Part shown: piece by piece, positions 43,056-49,959 of the stretch
Layout of the letters: each line of letters starts with the position of its first letter
Position numbering within the stretch: position 1 is the stretch's first letter
Source: Thalassobius sp034670005
GTDB taxonomy: Bacteria > Pseudomonadota > Alphaproteobacteria > Rhodobacterales > Rhodobacteraceae
DNA: 64,000 bases
Reading direction: 5' to 3'
Assembly (NCBI RefSeq): GCF_034670005.1
Contig: NZ_JAXMOH010000007.1
Coordinates: 1-64,000 of the forward strand
Position numbers and translations under genes: made by a program
The notes under the pieces: model-generated
Told to the model about the DNA's origin: nothing
What the model saw: only the letters and a program-made list of their open reading frames with translations
Database searches by the model: none

Positions 43056-43450
43056 ATGAAAACGACTGTCTTCGCATCGGCTGTTCTTGCCAGCTTGTTG
43101 GGGTGCACTCCGTTGCGGCGGATAGCGCGGGCGAAAAGGAATACATGATCGCCTGCGCGGGGTGTCATGGTGAGTCAGCGAAAGGCGATGGGCCGGTCGC
43201 GGCGGTTCTGAACGTCGAAACGCCGGATTTGACCGGGCTTGCCGCCCGCAACGGCGGGACATTTCCTTTCGAATACACGCTTTTCATGGTCGACCGGCGG
43301 AACGTGATCCCCGTTCATGGCGACGCTATGCCGATCTGGGGCGACCGCTTCCAGGCTTCGGCAATCAGCCAGCGCGGCGAAACCGCCGAGATGGTCGCGC
43401 GCGGCCGCATCCTGTCTCTGGTCTACTACCTCGAGTCGGTCCAGCAGTAA
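43056..43450 (+). pseudogene. Small monohaem cytochrome c with a -1 frameshift in its signal peptide
   Basis: An ATG with a strong GGTGGAGG site starts a Sec signal peptide (MKTTVFASAVLASLLG). The frame then goes wrong at a GGGG run (43100-43103) and stops soon after. One extra G would restore VHSVAADSAGEKEYMIACAGCHGESAKGDGP, a mature cytochrome c with haem motif CAGCH, a likely Met ligand in VHGDAMPIWGDRF, and the end LSLVYYLESVQQ. The mature part is about 115 residues. The lesion is a single-base deletion, a sequencing error, or slippage at the G run. It would otherwise be a periplasmic electron carrier under FNR-type control. Confidence 0.8.
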
Positions 43451-43639
43451 CGGGGAAGGGGCGATTTCGGTTTCGGCCGAATGGCCGCTTCGCGGAGAGA
43501 GCGATTTGTCGCTGCAATTGCACCAATGTCGGTTTTGGGGATCGGCAAGGGGCCGTAAGTTGCGCCGAACTTCATGGTGGCATTATAACGTTGCAGCACT
43601 CTCGCTAGATTACCAAACGTCTGGAAAGAAACACGAAGC

Positions 43640-44056
43640 ATGATTGCCTACGTCACAGTCGGTGCGGATGACATCGCGCGCGCGAAACGGTTTTATTCCG
43701 CCTTCCTGCCGGCCCTGGGGTACCAACTGGAGGAGGGGCCCGAGGGGCTAAGTTACGCGCTGCCCTTAGAGGCGGGCCAATCCCCGGTTCCGCCCGATTT
43801 CTACGTTAAGCCAACCTTCGATGGACGCCCGGCCTCGGCTGGCAACGGGTCCATGGTCGCATTCGAGGCGCGCAATCAGGCCCAGGTTCGCGACCTTCAC
43901 GCCGCCGCGCTTCTCGCGGGCGGTTCCGACGAAGGCCATCCGGGCTTTCGCGCCTCTTATGGGCCTCACTTCTATGTCGGCTACCTTCGCGATCCTCAAG
44001 GCAACAAGATCGCGCTTTTCTCCAGCGATCCGAACGAACCGGGACGAGACGGATAG
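43640..44056 (+). CDS. VOC-family (glyoxalase-like) protein
   Basis: This 138-residue protein has the vicinal oxygen chelate fold signature. It starts MIAYVTVGADDIARAKRFYSAFLPALGYQ and ends YVGYLRDPQGNKIALFS, with the metal-ligand Glu position replaced by Lys-Ile-Ala (NKIALF). Metal binding may therefore differ from glyoxalase I. No partner genes suggest a substrate. The ribosome-binding site is GGAAAG. Confidence 0.78.
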   Translation: MIAYVTVGADDIARAKRFYSAFLPALGYQLEEGPEGLSYALPLEAGQSPVPPDFYVKPTFDGRPASAGNGSMVAFEARNQAQVRDLHAAALLAGGSDEGHPGFRASYGPHFYVGYLRDPQGNKIALFSSDPNEPGRDG

Positions 44057-44086
44057 TGCGGGTCGCACGGGCGCCCAGCGGCCACT

Positions 44087-44389
44087 CTATTCCCCGCCCT
44101 TGATCTCGATTTCCTGCACCATTTTCCCGGTCTCGCGGCTGAACACCAGGATGCGGTTGTCGCCGGTCACCACCGCATACCACCGCTTGGTCTGGGTAAA
44201 GGCCTGCGCCTGAGACCCGTCGGGCAGGGTGATCGCGTCGGGAAAATCGGTGCTTTTATCGCGGAAGCGGATGACAATCAGCGTGAGGATCACTAGAAGG
44301 CCCACAATCATCGTTCCGGTCAGCACCGTCACCAGCAGACGCAGGAATTTCAGGTTCGCCGGCAATTCCGGTTCAGGGGTTTCATCCAT
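44087..44389 (-). CDS. Small membrane protein, DUF6476-like
   Basis: This 100-residue protein has one membrane segment (about 20-42, LVTVLTGTMIVGLLVILTLIVI) and a short cytoplasmic N-terminus. A soluble C-terminal domain follows (DAITLPDGSQAQAFTQTKRWYAVVTGDNRILVFSRETGKMVQEIEI), which looks like a beta-sheet in the periplasm. It is found next to the RluA-type gene in related genomes, as far as I recall. Its start codon overlaps that of the divergent pseudouridine synthase gene (shared CATG at 44387-44390). The function is unknown. Confidence 0.75.
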   Translation of the reverse strand: MDETPEPELPANLKFLRLLVTVLTGTMIVGLLVILTLIVIRFRDKSTDFPDAITLPDGSQAQAFTQTKRWYAVVTGDNRILVFSRETGKMVQEIEIKGGE

Positions 44390-45443
44390 GTCCACCACGC
44401 GCCTCACTGTCACGATACAGGCCGATCCGCCCGCCCGTCTTGATAAGGCGCTTTCGCGCGATGTGCCAGAAGAAGCGTCGCTGTCGCGCACAAGGCTGGC
44501 CCGGTTGATCGCGGCGGGGCAGGTGACCCGCGACGGCACACCCCTGACCGACCCCAAGGCCAAGGTGGCCGAAGGCGACGTGATCGACATCACCGTGCCG
44601 GTGGCCGAGGACAGCCATATCGGCCCCGAGGACATCGCGCTCGACGTGATCTACGAAGACGACGACCTGATCGTGGTCAACAAACCGGTGGGCATGGTGG
44701 TGCACCCGGCACCGGGCACGCCCGGCGGCACGCTGGTTAATGCGTTGCTGCACCATTGCGGCGATACGCTGTCTGGGGTGGGCGGTTCCAAACGCCCCGG
44801 CATCGTGCACCGGATCGACAAGGATACCAGCGGTTTGCTGGTGGTGGCGAAATCGGACCGCGCCCATCACGGGCTGGCCGAACAATTTGAAAAGCACACG
44901 GTCGAGCGTTATTACATGGCCGTCTGCTATGGCGTGCCAGATGCCTATGACCCCCGGTTGCGCGGTGTGCGCGGCGTCAATTTCGAAGCCGGGAACATCA
45001 TGAAAATCACCACCCATCTGGCCCGTCACAAACATGACCGTCAACGTCAGGCGGTGCTGTTCCAAGGAGGCCGCCACGCGGTGACGCGGGTGCGGATCGT
45101 CGAACCGTTCGGCAGCCCGGCGGTGGCCGCTCTGGTCGAATGCTGGCTGGAAACCGGCCGCACGCACCAGATCCGCGTTCACATGGCCCATGCCGGTCAT
45201 TCCCTGATCGGCGATCAGACCTATGGCGGGCGGCGCAAACTGTCGGAAAAAGCGGTCGGCGTGGCAGGGGCCACGGCCGCACGCGCCTTCCCGCGTCAGG
45301 CGCTGCATGCGGCGGTACTGGGCTTCATCCACCCGGTCAGCGGCGAAGCGCTGCGGTTCGAAGCCCCGATACCCGATGATATGCAGGCCCTGATCGATGC
45401 CCTGTCGTCTAAGCCTGCCCCGGAACCTTTACCCCAATCCTAG
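44388..45443 (+). CDS. rluD: RluA-family pseudouridine synthase, probably RluD
   Basis: This 351-residue enzyme converts specific uridines of 23S rRNA to pseudouridine. It has an N-terminal S4 domain (SLSRTRLARLIAAGQVTRDGTPL). The catalytic domain contains the active-site Asp in HRIDKDTSGLLVVAKSD, VNKPVGMVVHPAPG, and LETGRTHQIRVHMAHAGHSLIGD. RluD modifies helix 69 in E. coli; the exact target here is inferred. ATG 44388 shares bases with the divergent small membrane protein start, so the two mRNAs must begin inside each other's coding sequence or be leaderless. Confidence 0.9.
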   Translation: MSTTRLTVTIQADPPARLDKALSRDVPEEASLSRTRLARLIAAGQVTRDGTPLTDPKAKVAEGDVIDITVPVAEDSHIGPEDIALDVIYEDDDLIVVNKPVGMVVHPAPGTPGGTLVNALLHHCGDTLSGVGGSKRPGIVHRIDKDTSGLLVVAKSDRAHHGLAEQFEKHTVERYYMAVCYGVPDAYDPRLRGVRGVNFEAGNIMKITTHLARHKHDRQRQAVLFQGGRHAVTRVRIVEPFGSPAVAALVECWLETGRTHQIRVHMAHAGHSLIGDQTYGGRRKLSEKAVGVAGATAARAFPRQALHAAVLGFIHPVSGEALRFEAPIPDDMQALIDALSSKPAPEPLPQS

Positions 45444-46114
45444 GCCGGTTGTGGCTGCGCCCTTCCGGCCCGCGCCGCGAAAAGAAGCCACAGGCAGAAC
45501 CCGGTTTCAGCAATCAGCGGCAGTAAATAGGCCAGTTGCATCGCAGCATTGAAATCGGGCGCAACGAAGCGGCTCAGGCTGCCCACCAGGTACACCACAC
45601 CAGCGGCCCCAAGCGCAGCACTCAGCCAGACCGGCGCGCGGTCCGACCGGCACAGTAAAACAGCGGTGATCAGCGTATTGGCCCCGAAAAACAAAAGCCC
45701 CAGATCATAGCCCGCCGCATGAAGGCTTAGCGGGATCAAAACATTGCTCCCCGACGCCAGAACCTGTTCGGCCTGCACCAGATACAGCGCGCTACCCATG
45801 ACGATGGCCATTTGCACCAATCGCAACACCATCGCCAAAAGCGCCAGAACCTCGTCCACCGGGCGCAATATGCGATAGAGCAACACCGCCAGAACCACAT
45901 CGCACAGCGCCATGATCATATCCGCGCCGATCGACAGCCGGAACAGGCCGCTATGATCGCGCAATGCCTGCGCCGTCGCTTCGGCGCTGGTCCAGTCGAT
46001 CAGCGGGCCGCGCAGCGCCATTTCGGCGCCGATCCCAAAGAGTATGATGATCAGGTAACTCAGCCCCGCCGGACGGGCATAAGACCGGAAACTGTCGTCG
46101 AACTGTGTGCTCAT
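45440..46114 (-). CDS. DUF4386-family membrane protein
   Basis: This 224-residue protein has about six hydrophobic segments, including GLSYLIIILFGIGAEMAL, VLALLAMVLRLVQMAIVMGSAL and YDLGLLFFGANTLITAVLL. The family is uncharacterised. The ATG at 46114 is chosen because the protein begins MSTQFDDSFRSYARPAGL; upstream codons lack family character. It converges on and overlaps the rluD stop by 4 bases. Confidence 0.8.
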   Translation of the reverse strand: MSTQFDDSFRSYARPAGLSYLIIILFGIGAEMALRGPLIDWTSAEATAQALRDHSGLFRLSIGADMIMALCDVVLAVLLYRILRPVDEVLALLAMVLRLVQMAIVMGSALYLVQAEQVLASGSNVLIPLSLHAAGYDLGLLFFGANTLITAVLLCRSDRAPVWLSAALGAAGVVYLVGSLSRFVAPDFNAAMQLAYLLPLIAETGFCLWLLFAARAGRAQPQPA

Positions 46115-46338
46115 GGTCGCGCCCCTTGATTGAAAATCGGATTGGCTGGGTCTAAGCGACCAAGAAATCATATGGAATTGTCGAAAAATGATCCATGCTT
46201 GTGCAAATATGCATGAAAACCCGGCTTGTGCGCTGCAAACCGGCCTGTCACAAACTGCACATCGGCGTGAAATGACTGACACATAGCTTCAACCGCGACG
46301 GATGCGCCCCGATATGGCGTATCATCAAATGAGCACCC

Positions 46339-46367
46339 CTTGAAAGAGCGTCAGCGCCTTCCTATGT
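46339..46367 (+). promoter_or_regulatory. Candidate heat-shock (sigma-32) promoter of rpoH
   Basis: CTTGAA (46339-46344) and CCTATGT (46361-46367) are separated by 16 bases and lie about 42 bases before the rpoH ATG. They match the alphaproteobacterial sigma-32 pattern (CTTGAA and a C-rich -10), so rpoH may be autoregulated. The rest of the 294-base gap shows nothing clear. Confidence 0.5.
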
Positions 46368-46408
46368 GGATGTTAAGGTTGTAAACATTGAGAGTTGGAA
46401 CAGGGATA

Positions 46409-47305
46409 ATGGGTAATTACGCAAATCTGCCGGCCCCGACGCCAGAAGGTGGCCTGAACCGGTACATGCAGGAAATTCGCAAATTTCCGATGCTGGAACC
46501 GGAAGAAGAATACATGCTGGCGAAACGCTGGGTCGAGGAACAGGATACCGAATCCGCCCACAAGATGGTGACCTCGCATCTGCGACTGGCCGCCAAGATC
46601 GCCATGGGATACCGGGGCTACGGTCTGCCGCAGGCCGAAGTGATTTCCGAAGCCAATGTCGGTCTGATGCAGGCGGTCAAACGCTTTGATCCTGAAAAGG
46701 GCTTCCGGCTGGCCACCTATGCGATGTGGTGGATTCGCGCCTCGATTCAGGAATATATCCTGCGCTCGTGGAGTCTGGTGAAACTTGGCACCACCTCGGC
46801 GCAGAAAAAATTGTTTTTCAACCTGCGCAAAGCCAAGGCTCGCATCGGCGCGCTGGAAGATGGCGATATGCGGCCCGAAAACGTCGCCCGCATCGCCCAT
46901 GATCTCGGCGTGACCGAAACCGAGGTGATCAGCATGAACCGCCGTTTGTCGGGTGGGGATGCGTCGCTGAACGCCACCGTGGGCAGCGAAGGCGAAGGCA
47001 CGATGCAATGGCAGGACTGGCTGGAAGATGAAGGTGCTGACCAGGCCGGGGACTATGCCGAACGCGATGAATTGGAAGCCCGCCGCGAATTGCTGGCCGA
47101 AGCGATGGATGTGCTGAATGACCGCGAACGCGACATTCTGGTGCAGCGCCGCCTGTCGGACGAAACCGTGACATTGGAAGACCTCAGCGGGCAATACGAT
47201 GTCAGCCGTGAACGCATTCGCCAGATCGAAGTGCGCGCCTTTGAAAAGCTGCAAAAGCGGATGCGCGATCTGGCCGCGGAAAAGGGCATGATGAGCGTGG
47301 CGTAA
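46409..47305 (+). CDS. rpoH: RNA polymerase heat-shock sigma factor RpoH
   Basis: This 298-residue sigma-70-family factor directs transcription of heat-shock genes. It has region 2 (HLRLAAKIAMGYRGYGLPQAEVISEANVGLM, then YAMWWIRASIQEYILRSWSLVK), the RpoH box AQKKLFFNLRKAK, and region 4 (LEDLSGQYDVSRERIRQIEVRAFEKLQKRMR). Together these are diagnostic of RpoH rather than RpoD. The ATG at 46409 starts MGNYANLPAP, the usual alphaproteobacterial beginning; the in-frame TTG at 46388 is rejected. Many Rhodobacterales carry two rpoH paralogues; which one this is cannot be told. Confidence 0.94.
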   Translation: MGNYANLPAPTPEGGLNRYMQEIRKFPMLEPEEEYMLAKRWVEEQDTESAHKMVTSHLRLAAKIAMGYRGYGLPQAEVISEANVGLMQAVKRFDPEKGFRLATYAMWWIRASIQEYILRSWSLVKLGTTSAQKKLFFNLRKAKARIGALEDGDMRPENVARIAHDLGVTETEVISMNRRLSGGDASLNATVGSEGEGTMQWQDWLEDEGADQAGDYAERDELEARRELLAEAMDVLNDRERDILVQRRLSDETVTLEDLSGQYDVSRERIRQIEVRAFEKLQKRMRDLAAEKGMMSVA

Positions 47306-47323
47306 CCGCCATCACACCTTGAT

Positions 47324-47337
47324 TTGTCAAAGATCAA
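47324..47337 (+). promoter_or_regulatory. FNR-like box downstream of rpoH
   Basis: TTGTC-AAAG-ATCAA matches the FNR consensus at 9 of 10 positions. Its centre is 77.5 bases before the next ATG. TAGGTT (47360) is a possible -10 about 29.5 bases from the box centre, but it falls inside a hairpin, which weakens the call. Confidence 0.4.
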
Positions 47338-47346
47338 ATGACAGTT

Positions 47347-47370
47347 CCCCGAACCGTGTTAGGTTCGGGG
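47347..47370 (+). terminator. Hairpin downstream of rpoH
   Basis: CCCCGAAC (47347-47354) pairs with GTTCGGGG (47363-47370) around an 8-base loop. No T run follows. It is probably a weak rpoH transcript end. Confidence 0.55.
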
Positions 47371-47407
47371 GCAGGAAAGTTATGTTTCATTCAACAAAGA
47401 GATTGCC

Positions 47408-47731
47408 ATGACAGACGATTCAAACCTTCCAGAAGATGACGATCCGGTGACGCTGGACGAACCCGGAACCGGCACGGATGAAAACACAGGCGACAAGAAC
47501 GCAATCTGGATGCGGCTGCTTTACATGATCATTTTCGCGGTGCTGTTCGGTGTCAGCGAAACGATCTTGGCCTTGGGCGCAATTTTGCAATTCGGATTTT
47601 TGCTGTTCACCCGTAAACGCAATGAAAAAATTGCCGAATTCGGTGTGACCCTGTCCGACTGGATGCGCGATGTGGCGCGGTTCCAGACCGCAGTGACCGA
47701 AAAAAAGCCCTTCCCCTGGTCGGAAACCTGA
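47408..47731 (+). CDS. DUF4389-like small membrane protein
   Basis: This 107-residue protein has an acidic, disordered N-terminus (EDDDPVTLDEPGTGTDE). Two hydrophobic segments (about 35-70, LLYMIIFAVLFGVSETILALGAILQFGFLLF) follow, then an amphipathic tail with LSDWMRDVARFQTAVTEKKPFPWS. This matches the DUF4389 pattern, whose function is unknown. It sits alone behind rpoH with a possible FNR-like site upstream. Confidence 0.78.
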   Translation: MTDDSNLPEDDDPVTLDEPGTGTDENTGDKNAIWMRLLYMIIFAVLFGVSETILALGAILQFGFLLFTRKRNEKIAEFGVTLSDWMRDVARFQTAVTEKKPFPWSET

Positions 47732-47785
47732 CCGCGAAGCAGGGCGCAGATTGGCGGCGTTTTCCGGCCCGGAAAACGCCGCACG

Positions 47786-48973
47786 TCATTTCAGCCGTGC
47801 GCGCAGCACCCGCAGCATGTTTTCTCCCATGACCTTGCGGATCTGAGCCTCGCTCAGCCCCGCTTTGATCAGTTCGTCGGTCAGCGCCGGCAATTCCGAA
47901 CTGTCAAAGGCGGTTTCCACCGATCCATCGAAATCCGATCCCAGCGACACGTGATCTTCGCCGACAACCGCGATGGCGGCCTTGATCATCTTGGCGATAC
48001 CCGCGGGGTCGATCTGATCGCAGGCCACCTCGGCCCAGTATCCCATGCCGATCACCCCGCCAGAGGCGGCAATCGCCTGCATCAGGTCATCGGGGAAATT
48101 GCGTTTGACCGGACAATGGGAATGAATGCCGGAATGGCTCAGCACGATCGGAATATCGGTCATTTCCAATACGTCCCGCGCCACTTGCGGGCTGGAATGG
48201 GCGACATCGACGATCATATTGCGCCGCACCGCTTCGTCCACCACCTGACGCCCGAAATCGGTCAGCCCCTGATTGCCGACCCCGTGCAGCGATCCGCCCA
48301 GCTCATTATCAAAGAAATGCTGCAACCCGATCAACCGGTAGCCCGCCGCTTCCAGTTTATCGAGGTTTTCCAGCTTGCCTTCCAGCGGGTGACCGCCCTC
48401 GATGCCAAGGATTCCGGCGGTGATTTTGTCGCCCCGTGCCCGCGCTGCCAGTACCGCGTCCAGATCGGCCTCGCTGGTGATGATTTTCAGATGATCGGGC
48501 GCTTTGGCCTCGAACCGATGCAGCTTGCCGGCCTGATACAGCGCGCGTTCCAGCAGACTGTTCCAAGTGCGCATCGGCCAAAGCTGTCCAAAGGCCAGCA
48601 GGGTAATATTGTCGAATGCCTCGGCGCTGTTGCTGTCATAATTCTGTCCCGCCGGGCTTTTGGTGACGGCGGTGAAAACCTGTATCGCCACATTGCCGTC
48701 CCGCAGCCGGGGCAGGTCGACCTGGCCGTAATCGCTGCGTTCAGTCAGATCGCGGTTCCACAACAACGGATCGGCGTGCCAGTCGCCAATCGTCAGGCTG
48801 TCATGCAGCGTCTGCGCCTCGTTTGAGACCGGATAGGGATCATGCACAATCACATTGTTGCGCATCTTTTCCACGATCGCCGGGGCAAAGCCCCAGAACC
48901 CCGCCAGCCCGATCAGCGCCAGAACCAGCACTGCCAGGACCAGCCGTCCCAGCCATTTCCCGAATGTCCGCAT
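47786..48973 (-). CDS. Membrane dipeptidase (peptidase M19, renal dipeptidase family)
   Basis: This 395-residue protein has an N-terminal signal anchor (LGRLVLAVLVLALIGLAGFWGF). The M19 zinc-metal fold shows IGDWHADPLLW (metal-binding HxD), GIEGGHPLEG (Glu ligand), VDVAHSS, VLSHSGIHSHC and LGSDFDGSV. M19 enzymes cleave dipeptides or D-amino-acid-containing dipeptides, here probably in the periplasm while tethered to the inner membrane. No operon partner is evident. Confidence 0.88.
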   Translation of the reverse strand: MRTFGKWLGRLVLAVLVLALIGLAGFWGFAPAIVEKMRNNVIVHDPYPVSNEAQTLHDSLTIGDWHADPLLWNRDLTERSDYGQVDLPRLRDGNVAIQVFTAVTKSPAGQNYDSNSAEAFDNITLLAFGQLWPMRTWNSLLERALYQAGKLHRFEAKAPDHLKIITSEADLDAVLAARARGDKITAGILGIEGGHPLEGKLENLDKLEAAGYRLIGLQHFFDNELGGSLHGVGNQGLTDFGRQVVDEAVRRNMIVDVAHSSPQVARDVLEMTDIPIVLSHSGIHSHCPVKRNFPDDLMQAIAASGGVIGMGYWAEVACDQIDPAGIAKMIKAAIAVVGEDHVSLGSDFDGSVETAFDSSELPALTDELIKAGLSEAQIRKVMGENMLRVLRARLK

Positions 48974-49093
48974 GAAAAATCCTCCCGCTTGGCAGCAGGC
49001 TAAGCGGAACCGGACGATTCACCCAAGGGTGACGTCGGGGGATTGCGCTTTGTCGCGGCGGCGCTAGATTCACAGGATCAAAGGAGGCACATC

Positions 49094-49363
49094 ATGGCCG
49101 GAGGATGGGCGCGCGACGGCGCGGTTAGCGAACAGATCGAAGCCTCGATCAGCGATGAATTGAAACGGATGCAGGCGCGGCAAAAACCAGTCGGTGACAG
49201 CCTGACCCATTGCGCCGATTGCGAAGAGGAAATTCCCGAAAAACGCAGGCGCGCCATTCCCGGGGTGAAACTCTGCATCGATTGTCAGCAGGACCGGGAT
49301 GCGGCCTTCAAACCGCGCGCCGGGGTCAATCGCCGGGGATCGAAAGACAGCCAATTGAAATAG
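49094..49363 (+). CDS. DksA/TraR-type C4 zinc-finger protein
   Basis: This 89-residue protein has the four-cysteine finger CADC...CIDC (about residues 40-65, with EEIPEKRRRAIPGVKL between). It belongs to the short TraR-like branch of DksA proteins, which bind the secondary channel of RNA polymerase. The coiled-coil arm is abbreviated. AAAGGAGG precedes ATG 49094; the frame extends upstream to 49043, but that part is not family-like. Confidence 0.85.
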   Translation: MAGGWARDGAVSEQIEASISDELKRMQARQKPVGDSLTHCADCEEEIPEKRRRAIPGVKLCIDCQQDRDAAFKPRAGVNRRGSKDSQLK

Positions 49364-49399
49364 AACCGGCCGATTGAAAAACTCAGGGGCCAAAACGCA

Positions 49400-49427
49400 A
49401 AACGCGGCCCCCGGAGGGACCGCGTTT
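49400..49427 (-). terminator. Terminator-like hairpin of the cold-shock gene
   Basis: AAACGCGG (49400-49407) pairs with CCGCGTTT (49420-49427), 23 bases beyond the stop of the minus-strand cold-shock gene. The stem itself ends in a T run on the minus strand. Confidence 0.65.
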
Positions 49428-49449
49428 CAAATCGCGAATTGCGAAAGCC

Positions 49450-49656
49450 TTAGGCCAGCGCGATATTCACTGCCGATTCACGACCGTCACGGCCTGCTTC
49501 GACGTCGAAAGTCACTTTCTGGTCATCGGCCAGGCCGGTCAGACCCGAGCGTTCAACGGCCGAGATGTGCACGAACACATCTTTGCTGCCGCCATCGGGT
49601 GCAATGAAACCAAAACCTTTAGTAGTGTTGAACCATTTTACGGTGCCAGTAGCCAT
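49450..49656 (-). CDS. Cold-shock-domain protein (CspA family)
   Basis: This 68-residue single cold-shock domain has the RNA-binding motifs RNP1 (GFGFIAPDGG) and RNP2 (DVFVHISAV). It begins MATGTVKWFNTTKGFGFI. Such proteins act as RNA chaperones. AGGAG lies 8 bases upstream of the ATG. A leader of up to 300 bases precedes it, a common place for temperature-dependent mRNA control. Confidence 0.93.
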   Translation of the reverse strand: MATGTVKWFNTTKGFGFIAPDGGSKDVFVHISAVERSGLTGLADDQKVTFDVEAGRDGRESAVNIALA

Positions 49657-49920
49657 ATCCGTAGTCTCCTAATAAATGCGATCCGCGTAGGTGCGATCGC
49701 CCGGCGTAGTTGTCTGGATCGAAAAGACTGAACGCCGTTGGACGGGAGACAGTTGGTCGACAAGAAAAACGTATGCAGGACCCATATGGGCACATGCGCC
49801 GAATATTACAAGTAAATAATGCGCAAACGATAAAACTTGATCGGAAATTTTCGGGGCCGGGGGAAAAAGTCCCGAAGTCGGCAAACAGCCTTATGCCGGG
49901 GGGGATTTCTCAATGGCGAA
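49657..49920. other. Leader of the cold-shock gene
   Basis: This 264-base, AT-rich interval on the minus strand upstream of the cold-shock gene probably holds its promoter and long 5-prime leader. No single clear hairpin or motif stands out by eye. Confidence 0.35.
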
Positions 49921-49944
49921 GGGCGGCCCGAAGCCGGACCGCCC
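49921..49944 (-). terminator. Hairpin downstream of pepF
   Basis: GGGCGG (49921-49926) pairs with CCGCCC (49939-49944) around a GC-rich inner loop, 16 bases past the pepF stop. There is only a two-base T run. A probable transcript end. Confidence 0.55.
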
Positions 49945-49959
49945 CAAGGTTTGAAAGGT

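Noticed and set aside
46200..46408. Additional gene or small RNA between the DUF4386 gene and rpoH
   Set aside because: No frame or stem-loop with a T run is present. The interval is best explained as promoter DNA.
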